A DNA stretch of 64,000 nt from Hydra vulgaris. Lineage: Eukaryota > Cnidaria > Hydrozoa > Anthoathecata > Hydridae. Both the position numbers and the translations under genes were made by a program. The DNA is taken from positions 20,111,001 through 20,175,000 of the forward strand of contig NC_088933.1 of NCBI RefSeq assembly GCF_038396675.1, written 5' to 3'. Positions 44,835 through 57,508 of this stretch are shown here, in pieces. The notes under the pieces are model-generated. The model was given only the letters and a program-made list of their open reading frames with translations. It searched no databases and was not told the DNA's origin. Numbering within the stretch: the stretch's first letter is position 1; each line of letters starts with the position of its first letter.

Positions 44835-47801
44835 ATGGGTCGTAAATGCTGTGTCACGAATTGCAATGGCAATTATGATAAAAATTCTAAAGAAAAAACT
44901 TTTCGTCTTCCGCGAACACCAGAAGAAAGAAAAAAGTGGTTGGCTGTTATACCAAGAGACAACATACCAGATAAGAAAGACACCGTTGTTTGTGAAAGGT
45001 ACTGGCCTGTTGGATACATTTCAATTATGGCAAAGAAAGACCACGCGATCCTCCATGTGTGTTTAAGTGAGTAAAACCAAGTTTAATACCTAAACCATCT
45101 GGTTGTCCCAGAACAACTTCAAGATCACATGCAGAAACTAGAAATGTTCAACCTGACGTGTTGTCTACTTTTAATCTAAAAGATGTTATAAAATTATTTA
45201 ATGATCTGAAAACAAACATAGAAAACTATAAATTTAATGGAATTGATATATTTAATACTAAAACAGAAAATTAACTTATGATTCAATCGTTAGAGTTTGT
45301 TCGTGACACAGGTGTTCCATTGTTTGTTCTAAAAATAAATAATAATTTTCAGTATGAATCTTTTCACTTTGGAGTCAAATGCTTAATAAAAACACTCTCA
45401 CAGAACAGAATTACCATATTGAATAGATGGTCGCATATTGAAGAAGCAGTTCAATTTTTAAATTCATATAAGATAAGCAGTAAAAAAAAATTATTCAGCA
45501 GCAACTTTTTTCAATGAGCGATAAACCTGTTACAGATAAAAAGTACTCTGTTGAAACAATTATTAGAGCTTTTGAGTACTATGCAATGTCACGTGCTACA
45601 TATAATCGTCTTCGAGAAGACTTCTTAGCATTACAACATTAAAAAGACTAACATCAAAAGTAAAATCTATTCATGAGGATATTTATCTACAAAAGATTTT
45701 TTCAAACTTAACAGACATTAGACATAAAAACTGCATTCTTCTATTAGATGAAATTTATGTAATGCTATGTTGCAGTACCATTGGGGAACAGTTTTTGGAA
45801 AAGCAGTTAATAATGCAAATGTTCTTGCAAATACTGTTTTAAGTTTTATGGTTATTACTTTGTTTGGTGGACTCAAATTTTTATGTAAAATGCTTCCTGT
45901 GCGTGACATCGATTTAAACTTTCTTTTTGAACAAACTACTTTTCTTTTATCTGCAATAAAAGCAGCTGGTGTTCATATTATTTCTACAGTTTGTTATGGT
46001 AACAGGGTAAATCAAGCCTTTTTCAAGAAATTTGAGACAGATGGTGTACCTTGGCGAACAAAAGATAATATATATATATTCTGTATGATTTTGTGCACCT
46101 TTTAAAAAACATTTACATTAACTGGATCACTGAAAAGTCACAGGAACTTGTAATTTTTGTTAATAAAGAAAAAAATGCCAAATGGTCTCATATTGTAGCA
46201 TTGCATAAATTAGAATCAAATCAAATGATTAAAATGTCTAAACTTACAGATGTTGCTGTGTTCCCAAAACCAATTGAAAGGCAAAAAGTTTCAACTTGTC
46301 TGAAAGTATTTTGTGAAGAAACAGTTTGTGCTTTAAAATGTCACCCAGAGTTAAAAGATGTTGATAATACTATTTCTTTTTTTTCAATAATAACTGAATT
46401 TTGGAGAATTGTTAATGTTCATAGCCTTTATGCAGATGCACATATGATGATCTGAATTGGGCTGCTATTTTCTCTTCTGATGATTTTAATCTTCAAAAGC
46501 TGTTAGAATTTGGAAACATGGCTAAGCAAATGTACTCTTCTCAAATATTTTGTTTTAAAAGCTTCACTAAAGATACTTCTAAAAGTATCTATCATACTTA
46601 TAATGGTCTTTTGGAGTTATCAAAGTTCCTCTTGTCTACAAGTCATAAGTATATTTTGCTTGGAACATTTACAACTGATCCTTTAGAAAAGCAGTTTGGG
46701 AAACTGAGACAGGGATCAGGAGGTACATTTTTTATCACTGTTCAACAAATATTAGAGAACTACTTTTGCAATTAGACAAATATGGTGTTGATCTTGATTT
46801 TACTACATCAGGTCATTCTTGTGAAAGATGTGGTTTTTACTTAAATTAAGAAAAATGTTTGATATTTGATAATTTGCCAGAATTAGAAAATATATTATCT
46901 ATAGATGTCAAAATGACTCTAATTTACATACTCTTTGGTGCCTAATAGAAGGAGGGGGAGGGGGGAGGGGGGAAGGGGGGAGGGGGGAAGGGGTTGGAAT
47001 AAGCGGGGGGAGGGGCTGGAAATATCACTAAAACTTAATAAGCAGGAGGGCTGGAATAAACGGAGGAGGGGGGGGGGGATTGGAAAATTTCGAGTTTTTT
47101 TAAATACTTAAAGCAATTACTAAGTAATGTTTTTGTTAATTATTAACATATATATTAGTGTCTGAAAACAAGTAAATATATAATAAAGAAGTACTAAAGT
47201 CCAAAGAAGAAATATTAACAGAAGTCCAGTTCAAATAAGTTCCTCTCTTTACATATTTTGTAACGTAAGTATGAAGTGAAAAAGAAAATTTTTATAAAAA
47301 ATTGTCTTGCCTTGGATGGAATTTTTTCTAAAATTTAATAGCCGGGGGGGGGGGGGGGTTGGAATAAGAATGTCCTGGGTGGAAAATTTTTGAAAAATTA
47401 ATTAGCGGGGGTGGGGGTGGGGTGGGACGTCTATTAAGCACCAAAGAGTAGCTGGTTATGTTGTCCGAAATAACAAAGATTCAGATGATTCATATTTTTA
47501 TTATGAGAAATTTAGAGATTTTACTGACGAAATTAATCGTGGAGGATTAACTATACCTGGTGATTTAGTTTTTCAATGGGTAATATATTGCTATATTATG
47601 TTTTGTGAAGTAGCTGATAGTACATGCATATCTTCTTTGTGCAATCTAATGATGCTTGTATCAGAATCCTATCAATTAAAAATGAACAGAAACCATGGTG
47701 TTACACTTTCAAATATTTTCTTTAAGAACTACTGTAATTTATATTCTCCAAGCTCTGAAAAAGAACCAAAACAAAAACTTTTAAAACTTAGCATTAAATA
47801 A
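44835..47801 (+). pseudogene. P-element-like THAP transposase, broken
   Basis: The 79-aa first frame (MGRKCCVTNCNGNYDKNSKE ... VVCERYWPVGY) is a THAP zinc finger in which the last ligand His is Tyr (codon 45000-45002). Then, across frameshifts: LSTFNLKDVIKLFNDL, MLQYHWGTVFGKAVNNANVL, FGGLKFLCKMLPVRDIDLNF and FFKKFETDGVPWRTKD (45767-46080). LLKNIYINWITEKSQELV and VAVFPKPIERQKVSTCLKVF lie at 46093-46455; TDPLEKQFGKLRQGSGGTFF at 46680; and, after a MITE, AGYVVRNN and GGLTIPGDLVFQWVIYCYIM to KLSIK. This gene family is a P-type DNA transposase. Inactive. Confidence 0.85.
46931..47448. mobile_element. G-rich TA-type MITE inside the P-like transposase
   Basis: Ends ctctttggtgcctaatag and ctattaagcaccaaagag are inverted and flanked by TA (46929-46930, 47449-47450). 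It separates the transposase residues IYI and AGY. The interior has long guanine runs at 46950-47085 and again at 47342-47425. A related 250-bp copy is at 62544-62793. Confidence 0.9.
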
Positions 47802-49688
47802 CAAAGGTCAACAGCAACTGTTTTTTTGTTAAATTGAACTGTTAAATTTAAATAATTATACTGTATATAACTATAATAGAATACAAGTAAAAAGTATTAT
47901 TATTTTTAAATATATTTTTAATGCATTTTTGTTGTTTACTATTATTTCTTCCTTAAAAATTAACTTTTATGTTCAGTTCAGGTTATTTTCTCTGTATTGT
48001 ATTGATAAAGTCAATATTTCTAACACGATAACAACACGTTAATAAAAAATCGATTATAGAGCACAATAACAAAAGATGTTGTGCTGCATTTAACATCATT
48101 TTAATGTTATCTGATGGGCGATTTTGGCAATAGTCTGAATTATCAAGTTTATTTTTAAGTTGATTAATTATTATTAATTCAATAATATGAGTTTTTATCA
48201 CAACCTCGTTAAAAAGTTTCATCACAACTTCATTGCATTGTTCTTTAGATTTACAGACTTTGTTTGCACTTACATTCAATGTAAGTACAAAAAAAGATTC
48301 AATTTTGTACTTACGCAAAAAAGTTAATTATTTAATATATGACTCAAAATAGTTCAGAATGGTTTGACATATTTTGGTACGAATCACAAGAAGTCAAACC
48401 ATCTCATACAGTTAGTCATACTTTCGCACACAAAACAAAAACTGTAATCCCAATTATAAATTTTAATCTTTTTAAAGTAGTTTTTAGATTCAATAGAATC
48501 AAACAGGATAGTTTGAACTATATTTGGATTTTGTAACTAAAGTTCTTATCGGTGACAATATGAGCAGTTTTAGTGAAAAACTGTTTAAGTTAGTTTAAGT
48601 AAAGCTTTATTATGTAATAGCCAACCATAACCCCTATAAAAATGTCATAAAACTTGAATCATTGTCAACTACGTTGTTCAAAGTAAGTTTTACGAATGAA
48701 TGCTAAAGGTGCTAAGAAACAATAAATGCAGAATTGTTCGTATTTTTACTTTCAACAAAGTATCAACATCGTATTTTTACTTTCACAACAACTTTCAACA
48801 TCGTATTTTTACTTTCACAAAGTGAAATAAATTATTTTTGAAAATTAATTGTGTGACAAAACAATTTTAAACATGTAACAAGTGGTTTTGGTTTAGGTTA
48901 TAAAACTGATAATAACATTTTGTTTTGTCAATATTTGTAATAAGTTTTAAGGCAAATCGTTAGACTTTACCACCAAAAACAATATAAAAAAAACAAAAAC
49001 ATTTTTACTATGGTTACCGGTCCCTGAATTATTTTAAAAATAATTTCAAAAGCGTGAAAAAAATTTACATGAAATAAAAAGTATTTACAAACCATTTTTT
49101 TGTGACTTGATGCTTCTTCTGCTGTTTTGATATTTAACAATTTATTTGAAAAGCTACTATTTTAAACAGATTAAAATGTATAATTGGGATTACACTCTTT
49201 TTTTGCGTGTAAAAAGTATGACTAACGAGAAATATATTTTGTTTCATTGTGGTACTAAGTTGCGTGGTTACAAAGACGTGTCTTGCAATTATTATGTAAA
49301 AATGAAAATATTTAGCTTTTATAAAAAATGGAAATACTTTATTTTTATTTATTTATGACAATAACACCGACTTATAAGGAGCGAAGTTTTTTCATCAATC
49401 TTTTTGTTGTAATGTTAATAAATTTTGAGCTATAATTTGACATTTTGATTAACAAAACAATTCCAAACAACTCTCAAAACATTTGTAATTTATAAAATAG
49501 TTAATAAGGAAAAATTAGATTAAAGGATCCCATCTAAATTTCAGTATTTATTTATTCTTTTTATTCAACCATACTGATAAAATTTACAAGATTCATCGTA
49601 AATTTACAAAAAAAAGTTAAGTGTCACTCATATAGTAACAAACTAATCAATTGAGTGACAACTAAAAGCATAAAACATAAACAAAAAC
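47802..49688. other. No gene recognised
   Basis: Three 31-bp units (tcgtatttttactttcac...) lie at 48738-48820. The frames at 47983-48318 (-), 48339-48536 (+) and 49146-49358 (+) have no recognisable motif. The 3' end of the P-like element should be in the first part. Confidence 0.4.
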
Positions 49689-49690
49689 AA

Positions 49691-49720
49691 AAAAGAAGAA
49701 GAAGAAGGAGGAGAAGGAGA
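49691..49720. repeat. (GAA)n flank
   Basis: aagaagaagaagaagg then aggagaaggaga. The same purine repeat continues at 55741 after the 6-kb insertion. Confidence 0.85.
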
Positions 49721-50423
49721 CCCAGTAAACACAGATTGGTTCAGAATCGGTCAATATTTAGTCGAAATCGGTCGAAAAATAGATAAAACGATTAGCGACC
49801 TAGTATTGACTAAAAATCGACGCTTGATTTGAAATGTATATTTCAAACTTTTTAATATATACATTTACTAAACGTCGATCTAACGTTTAGAATATCGACT
49901 TACATTAGTCAATATTGTAAACCTTTAATCGACCTTAATTGGGTATTGTGGTTTATCTTCCTCCGGCTAATTGCCATATAGAGGCCACATACCCGGGCCA
50001 GCGAAGACAAGTTCAGCTCACCAATGAGCGTCATCACCAGATCGCTGACCAAGAGTAAGTGAATTTAAGAAGAACGAAGTAAGTTAGAGTGAAAGTCAGA
50101 AGAAGTCAAGTTAGAAAGATAGCATAGAGTAAGCTGGACAGATATTGCACGAGGTGATAGAATGTGCAAATTTTAATACATGTATAAATGTCTTTATACA
50201 AATATTATTAAACGTTTAATAATATATGTATATATTTTAATGTATATATATATGTATATATTTTATTCGACCTTAATTAAACGTAAACATTTATAGATTT
50301 AAAATCTACGCTTTAAATCTTTTAATTTATACGTTTATTAAACGTCAATCAAACGTTTACAGTATTGACTAATATAAGTTGTTATTCTAAACGTTTATCT
50401 TATATATGAATACGGTAATGAAT

Positions 50424-50523
50424 AGTGCGCATAGTTACGCCTAATGTTAGTGTTGTTAATGACGGTTCTGTATTCTGTAAAATACACCATTTCTTAGTTT
50501 TTAAGTAGTTTCTAGACTTTTTT
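50424..50523. repeat. About 95-bp direct repeat, copy 1 (copy 2 at 52219-52316)
   Basis: Both contain gtgcgcatagtta and the block ctgtattctgtaaaatacac then catttcttagtttttaag. They lie 1.8 kb apart in the same orientation within the 6-kb insertion. A (caag)n stretch follows copy 1 at 50548-50570. Confidence 0.85.
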
Positions 50524-51435
50524 ATGCGCGGTTACATTTGCCATGCGGTCTTTCGCAAGCAAGCAAGCAAGCAAATTAGAGCTGATATATTATTATTTTC
50601 GAAAAGAATTGATGTTGTTCATTGTTTAAAATAGAAAATTCAAATAATCGTTTGTTTGTTGTTGGTTGTTTTTATTTTTCTAATTTTTATAGCCTGTTTT
50701 CATTTTTTAGAAGAAGTTTATAACTAAAATTTCTGTTTAGTAAACTGTTTCAGTTTTGTCGTTAGTCTTTTTAGAACATTTTAAGCAAGTATTGTTTTAT
50801 TTTCTGGAGCAATTAAGAGGAGCTGATGGCTTTTTTAGTAAGTTCTTATTTATAGATTAAGATTATTTTTTGTAGAAAGAATAATGAGTATAAAATTTTA
50901 TTTATGTGTTTAATATGAAAGTTAAATAGAATAAGATTGTTGTTTGTGTTCATGTAAGTTTATATACATAAGTTTGCGTTTATTTCAATCTATTTTATAT
51001 TGCTCTATATCTATATTATATATTTTATATTCTTAGGAAAAATAATAAGGAATAGAAAAATAAAAAAAAATTCTTCTGGAAATTGTCAAAAGAATGTTGT
51101 GTTATGCTTCATTTTAAGGTATCTGAATATGTATTTATTTGAAATTTATAATTTTGTTCTTTAATGGTTTCATCTTTTTCATTACAATGTTGTAAATTGT
51201 AGTCTGCATTCTTTGTTGCATTAAAAATAATTTATGCTAATAAATGTCGTTTTATAGCTGTTAAAGGTTTGCTTACATGTTTATCTTATGCTCAAAGTTA
51301 AAAAGTTTTTGATAAATATGTGTATGAGATGATATATGTAGTTTGATAAATACAAGTATGTAGTGATAAAAAAAGTTGTTTTATAAATGTGTTTATATAA
51401 ATGTGTTTTTATAATAGTATGAAATGTATTTTATC

Positions 51436-51794
51436 CAGAGATGCAAAGTCCCAAAAAGACTCCAGCTTTTTCTATCTATCTACTTTTTCCAAGTCTGTAG
51501 TGTCCAGAAGCTCTAAACATGTTTATTGACTTATTATCTGCTATAATAATTTCATGAGATTTGATGACTTGAAACTTATTGTTTATAAGCCAGGAGTCCT
51601 TGCCACCATAATACCTAAGAATTCTGGGCTAATAAAATGATTGTTTCTCTAACCTAATAGTCTTAATTTTTTTACCTATTAGTAGTCCATAAACTTATTT
51701 ATATTTTTAGTGCTCCTGTATACCAAAAACTAGGATAAAGTAATCTTTTTGTGACTTTCAAATCCGGAGTCCTTTTTGGTACTCTGCATCCCTG
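51436..51794. mobile_element. hAT-type MITE with perfect 8-bp target duplication
   Basis: Ends cagagatgcaaagtccc and, reversed, cagggatgcagagtacc, with an extended match (aaaaagactccag). The duplication ATTTTATC lies at 51428-51435 and 51795-51802. The family differs from the 24.7/34.3 kb MITE. Confidence 0.95.
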
Positions 51795-53484
51795 ATTTTA
51801 TCTAATGTGTACATGATTGTTAAATGAGGTGTTTTTATATGTTATATAACATTTAAAAAAATTGTGTTTTATAGTTAATATAACTATAACACACAATATA
51901 TTTGAGATATAGATCTAGAGCAAGATTCATCAACCTTACCAGTCAAGTGGTGTTACTGCTTTAGGTCTAAATGTAGTCTAGCCAATATAACTATTCTGAA
52001 AATACATAACATCTTTAATTATTTTTTGTGTAATGTTGTTACCTTTGACTTATCTTTATGTTAGTGTCTGTTGTTAAAAATGATTAATAGGTAGTTTCAT
52101 TACTAGAACTCGCTGCTTTTGTTTCTTAATATAAATACATTAATATAATTTCTTCAAGCAGAAGCATAAATTAGTGACTTTTATCTGAAATAGCACAGTG
52201 AATGTTATTATAATTATTAGTGCGCATAGTTATACCTATTGTTTGATATTAGTTACAATTCTGTATTCTGTAAAATACACCATTTCTTAGTTTTTAAGTT
52301 GTTTCCAGACTTTTCTTTACGAATTGTTTTCTTAATGAAGTCATGACCTTTAAGAAAACACTTGGTTATGAAAATGTTTAAGTTGACATTAGGTAGATAA
52401 TGTTTAGTAGCTTAAATTGATAGGTAATAGAAAATCTTTTTAAAATTTTATTAAGTAATTAGTTTATTGTAATCTTTTTTTAAATTGTACTTTTAAATGT
52501 GTTATAGATGTTAATATTGAAAATATAAGTTACTATAATTCTTATAGTTATTATATGTTTGTTTTTCTATATTTAATATACCATTAATCATTTTCATACA
52601 TTTTTATTTAAGTTTAATTGTTTATAATTTATTAAGATTTAGATTATTAGAAAATTCATGTTTACAGAGTTGTTATTAATCATGATCGAGTTGTTGTACC
52701 AAGGAAATTGTAGAGGTTTATTTATAAAATGTACTATATATGTTATAAAACTGATTTATTTATTTACTAAAAGCCAAGACAACATTTTGCCAAAAATGCA
52801 ATTTATATCTTAATTTGATTTTTATTTTTTTTTTAGTATTGTTAATCCTTTTGTACTTGGAAACAGATTTTATAGTTACATTTTCGATAAATGTTTATAT
52901 TAACTGCCATGTCAACATAGGTTAATATAAATAGGTAAATCGATATTGAGTTTTTATGTGGTTTTTTTTATTTTTATTTATTTTTTTGTAATTACGGTAT
53001 CATAATTCCATTTTTTTTTTTTTTTAAGATTTACGATTGACGCATTTATACGATTTTTAAAAAAATACCCTGATTTCCTTTTATTGTAAATTTTTTGTTA
53101 GTTAAAATGATATAAATATATGCAATTAGTTCAACTTTTTTTTAAATTTCTCTTTTTTGTGCCTAATAATTTGTTGTACGTAACTTGAGAGATGTTTTTA
53201 AAGAGGGGTCGCAACTAAAAACAAACTAAAAACCTTTAAATACATGGAGAATATTGTAGTTTTGCGCATTTGTCAAATACGAAGTTACTTAAATTTTATA
53301 ACAGGTTTAACTAATTAATTAGCTTAGTTTGCATTTGCAACACTTTTGAGGAAAGAAAAAATTCTTATATATTTTAAATTCTTATATATATTAAAAAGAA
53401 AAAATTCTTAAAAATGTAAATCATTGTTTTACATTTTATTATTTTGGTAAAAAGTCTTTATCAAAAACTTGATTACTCTTAAAA

Positions 53485-53545
53485 AAAATAACTTTATTCT
53501 CCTGGCTACCATTAAAAATAACTTTATTCTCCTGGCCACCATTAA
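53485..53545. repeat. Two 30-bp tandem units
   Basis: aataactttattctcctggc then (t/c)accattaa, twice in a row. An unrelated cttttattagtgtcaaa block also recurs at 53568 and 53629. Confidence 0.85.
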
Positions 53546-53991
53546 GGCAAAAACGAGGAAGGGAGGTCCTTTATTAGTGTCAAAATATATGAGAAAATAT
53601 ACTTCAAATATATTGCCAATATACTGTCTTTTATTAGTGTCAAAGTATACTTCATATTAATCTTATTAATTAAAGTTCATGATATAAAAGAATTTAGCTT
53701 TACTCAATTTAAAGCATGATGAAGTGTTATTATTTTGTGTCAGTAACTAAAAACGTACTGTGTTAAGCTTTGTAATGTCTAGGAAAATGGTTCTGCCATA
53801 CACTGATATGACCTATGTCAGTTTTAAATTACTTAAATAACGTTAACTAATTGGTAAAATAATTTATTTGAATTTTGCAGATGACTTAACTTTTTAATTT
53901 AAAGGCGTTTTTCTTACATAGTATTAGTTAAGGTTTCGCAACTTTAAATAGTGGAAAACAGCCACTGTAAATTAAGTAATAGACCGACCGT

Positions 53992-54021
53992 AACCCGTAT
54001 TACGGGTTGCTTTCTGCTAGT
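53992..54021 (+). mobile_element. Helitron-like 3' terminus
   Basis: A perfect hairpin aacccgta-t-tacgggtt (53992-54008) is followed after 8 bases by CTAG and T (54017-54021), the canonical Helitron 3' form (hairpin then CTRR before T). The 5' TC end was not located. Confidence 0.45.
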
Positions 54022-54309
54022 TATATAATAATATAATAATACAGCCAGTGGTCAGAAGACTCACTTAACAGCTTAAATCACGCGGTTTAAATAGACATAA
54101 TTAAAACGAAATAAAAAAAACTATTAAAAAAATACTTTTTATTGGCTAAATAATTAATTTAGATGCGTTTTCAAGATTCACTTCCTTACAACAACTGAAA
54201 GCAAAACGACTGTTCAATAAATAATAAACGAGTGTCGGAAGCACCATTTTAATTCATGGAAGTTAAAAATCTCTAATCGCGACAATCTACTTTCCTAAAT
54301 GCCAACAAC

Positions 54310-54462
54310 TTAATGGACACAGATGTTTTAGAAATTATTGATTGCAACATTGACACAGATAAAAAACATGAGTTGCTGGTCTCTCGTTATGAAAGTCCGG
54401 CTGCAAGAACTTTTTTCGAAAGTTTTATAAACAGTTTTAATTTATTTTGTAAACGCTAGTAT
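54310..54462 (+). CDS. Short ORF of 48-50 residues, unknown
   Basis: Reads MDTDVLEIIDCNIDTDKKHE, then LLVSRYESPAARTFFESFIN and LFCKR before a stop. It is codon-like against a very AT-rich background, but no family is recognised. It could be a fragment of an element exon inside the 6-kb insertion. Confidence 0.25.
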
Positions 54463-55740
54463 GATTGAGAAACAGTAGGTATTCATCTTTGCATTAATCA
54501 AGAGGTTTAATAAATAAATTTTTTATTTTTTTATTTTAGATGCATTTTAGCTCAATTTAGTTACATTTGCTAAAGAAAATTGGTAGAACAGAGCTGGTAA
54601 GAGCCACTGCATATAATATGGCGCGAAATTACGAAATTTTCAATGTCAAAAATAAACATGGATGATACAGGAAATTTAGGAAACTTCCATTCAGAAAATC
54701 CTCTATATGTAAAGTTGTTCTGTGTATTTCCAATTTTGATTTATGAATGTACATTTAAAATGCTAACTACTTTACCCTAGTTTTTTACGGTTACAAATCA
54801 GGTTACGAAATCAGACGATCAGGATAAGAATGTAGAAGATGATGTTGCACAAACAGGTGCATGATAAACAAGTGGTAGACGGTATTCTAGAAAGATTTTT
54901 GATAATGCATAAACCAGTGATCCAAAATATTTGTTTACGAGTTTATTAATTTTATAAGTAATCTTTGACTTAATCTTAATGTAAACTTTTATTTTCTGCT
55001 AGTGAGATTAAATTTAAAAAATATTTGATAGAAATTTTTTAATATAATATTTCCACTGCCAAAAGCTTGATCATTTAATCTTTTTTAATTATCGAAACAT
55101 AAACAAGTATAGCGCACAAACATTGTTACTCTAAAACCCCACTATATGAAAATGTTTTATATAAGTTTATAACTTTATAAATATTTTTATAAAATAAAAG
55201 TATATTATACGTAGTATAGTATAAAAGTTTATAAACATATTATAATAGTTATAAAAAATATAAAAAATAAGACCAGATCTTTTACAACTATATCTTATTT
55301 ATAAATTTCATGACTTTTATAACTATTTCCTATTTATAAATTTCACGACCTATATATCTCTTATTACTTATGTTAAGTTAAAAAGTTGTAACGTAATTTT
55401 AATTTATGTTAGCTTTAAAACTTAAATAAATTAAGTTTACGTTAACTAAATCAAAGAAACTAACAGACAAGTTTATTATACGTTCACTTAGACTAAATCT
55501 ATACGCTTTATATACGTTAATTAGACTAGATTTAAACGTAAATGAAACAAAATCTATACGCTTTATATACGAATAATAATCCTATAATAAACGTCTAAAA
55601 TACGTTTAAATATAGATGTTTTATAGACGTTTGTTCTAAACGTTAATCTGGATTTCATTCTATATGGATAACTGACCAAAACTAAACGTTTTGTTGAAAC
55701 GTTGCTTTGACGTTTAGTAGACGTTTGTGTGTTTCCTGGG

Positions 55741-56430
55741 GAAGAAGAAGAAGACGAAGATGAAGAAGACTATTTAAGCAACAAGAAAAAAAATTAAAGA
55801 AAACAAATAAAAATAAAAGAAAGATACAAAACAAATAAGTAAATAGTGAAAAAAAATTTGCTAAAGCTAAAAAATTATCTAAGACATTAATAAATTATCT
55901 AAAAATTATTACACGTGTATTATTAGTCAACAAAATAAAAAAATATTTGTTAAAATTACTTAATTTAAGCTTTTATTAATTATTTTAGGCTTTCGTATAA
56001 AAGAGCTGAAGTTACATTATTAAAAAAAACCTTGAGAAAAATTTTTAAAACTATTTTGTTCCATAATTTTTAAAAAACATCGCAAAATTTACGCAAAAAA
56101 AAGACTATTTGATATACATTTAGAGCGTTTATTTCTCTTATAGGTGGTTTTGCATGATTTGCAAAGTTCGCAAAAATTTGTTAAAAGCACTCCGTGCTTC
56201 TAAAGAGTAGAGCAATTGGCCTTTATTGGTACTATCCTGAGCAATATTTGCATAGTTAATATGGTTATGAATAACAGAGAAATAATTTGAGTTTCTTTAT
56301 TTAAAATGCTTCTAGCTTTATATAAAATTCTGATGCTTTTTGATGTTTTTTCTATGTAAGATTATTATCAATATAAACATCAAAGCATTTTGTAACATTT
56401 ACTCTTTTTATATTAATATCATCAATAAAA
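55741..56430. other. (GAA)n flank then unremarkable AT-rich DNA
   Basis: gaagaagaagaagacgaaga repeats at 55741-55771; nothing identified after that. Confidence 0.5.
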
Positions 56431-56433
56431 GCA

Positions 56434-56575
56434 GCCATGGTAAAGTGGTTAGAATTCTGGTTTCAAAACTTCAGGTCTGTGCTTCGGAGCCGACTCTGGT
56501 CATGGTTAAATGCTATTCCGTGAGAAAACCGTTAAAACTTCTTGCAACACCTAAATAACTTAATAAAAAAAGAAT
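56434..56575 (+). mobile_element. tRNA-derived SINE or tRNA pseudogene
   Basis: gccatggtaaagtggttaga resembles a tRNA A box region (TRGYnnARnGG type). A decayed B-box area (tgcttcggagccgactctgg) lies about 35 bp on. The tail is ttaataaaaaaag. The cloverleaf is not intact. Confidence 0.5.
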
Positions 56576-57440
56576 GACATTTCAAAATGTAGTAAATTTT
56601 TTTTGTCTGATGAAAGAGAGTTAAAGTAGTTTTTTATAATGTTAAGTGAGTTTTTTTGATTTAAATCGGTAAAAAATCTTGTTTAGCCCGATATACAGAG
56701 ATTTAGAGTTTAAATGGTTCTTTTTATACTTTATAGATATCGTTAATGTACATATGAAAAAAAGAAGAAGTCCGAGAATAAATTCTTGCAGATTGTGCCA
56801 CCAACTACTGTTAGATTAATTATACATAAAGTTTTTGCTTCCAGAGTATTAGTAGATACTTAAGTTCGCACATGTTTTTCATGAATGATAAAGAAACAAT
56901 AAAATCTAAGTTATTTGCTTTTGAATGACAAGTTTTTTTGATCTTGTTCTTTTATTTTAAAAAATAACAAATAGTTCAATTTGTTTGTTAAAATCTTTTT
57001 CTTCTTCCAACTTTATTGCTTCTTATTTATTTGATTTGTTTAAAATTATATCCATTTCATTTTCATTCATAAATCGATGATATTCATTAAATGCCGCTTT
57101 TTAAGAATAATAATTAAAACGTTGTTGTAATTTACATAAAATTTTAAATCTTTAACTTTTCATCTCATGCCACTGACAAACACCTTGTATTACCCATGCT
57201 GATTGGACTATTTAAAAATAAAGAGCGTACATAGCAATATACAGAATTGATAATCATCCAGTATAACTTTAATAATGAATATTCATTGTATCTTTGGAAT
57301 GGAAATTATGCTGCCTAAAGTTTTTTATTAAATATTAAATTTGTAAAAAAAAACTATAAAAACATTTCGTTAACTTTGGGTAATGTAGCCCAAAAGCAAT
57401 AAGGTATTGACGCAGAGTGTTGAAACAGCAGCAACTTCCC
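56576..57440. other. No gene recognised
   Basis: AT-rich; no motif. Confidence 0.5.
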
Positions 57441-57450
57441 GAAACATCCC

Positions 57451-57508
57451 GCGACTTCCTGAACCATGGATATTATCCTGCGACTTCCCGAACCATGGAT
57501 ATTATACT
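57451..57508. repeat. Two 29-bp tandem units
   Basis: gcgacttcc(t/c)gaaccatgg then atattat, twice; a partial third copy (gcaacttcccgaaacat) precedes at 57431. Confidence 0.9.

Larger units (their letters stand above)
49721..55740. mobile_element. 6-kb insertion with CCCAG-type inverted ends, ORF-poor
   Basis: The left end cccagtaaacacag (49721) matches the reversed right end cccaggaaacacac (from 55740). Outside both ends is GAA-repeat DNA, as if a microsatellite was split. AACGTTTA/TAAACGT motifs crowd both ends (49869-50395; 55430-55735). No long ORF is present. The interior holds a GC-richer patch (49955-50060, with a cca|aga gtaagt donor-like site), a hAT MITE and a Helitron-like end. Could be a large non-autonomous DNA transposon; superfamily unknown. 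Confidence 0.55.

Noticed and set aside
46950..47090. Telomere-like or vector-derived G tract
   Set aside because: The G runs are irregular and lie inside clear TA-flanked inverted ends, so a MITE interior is the simpler reading.
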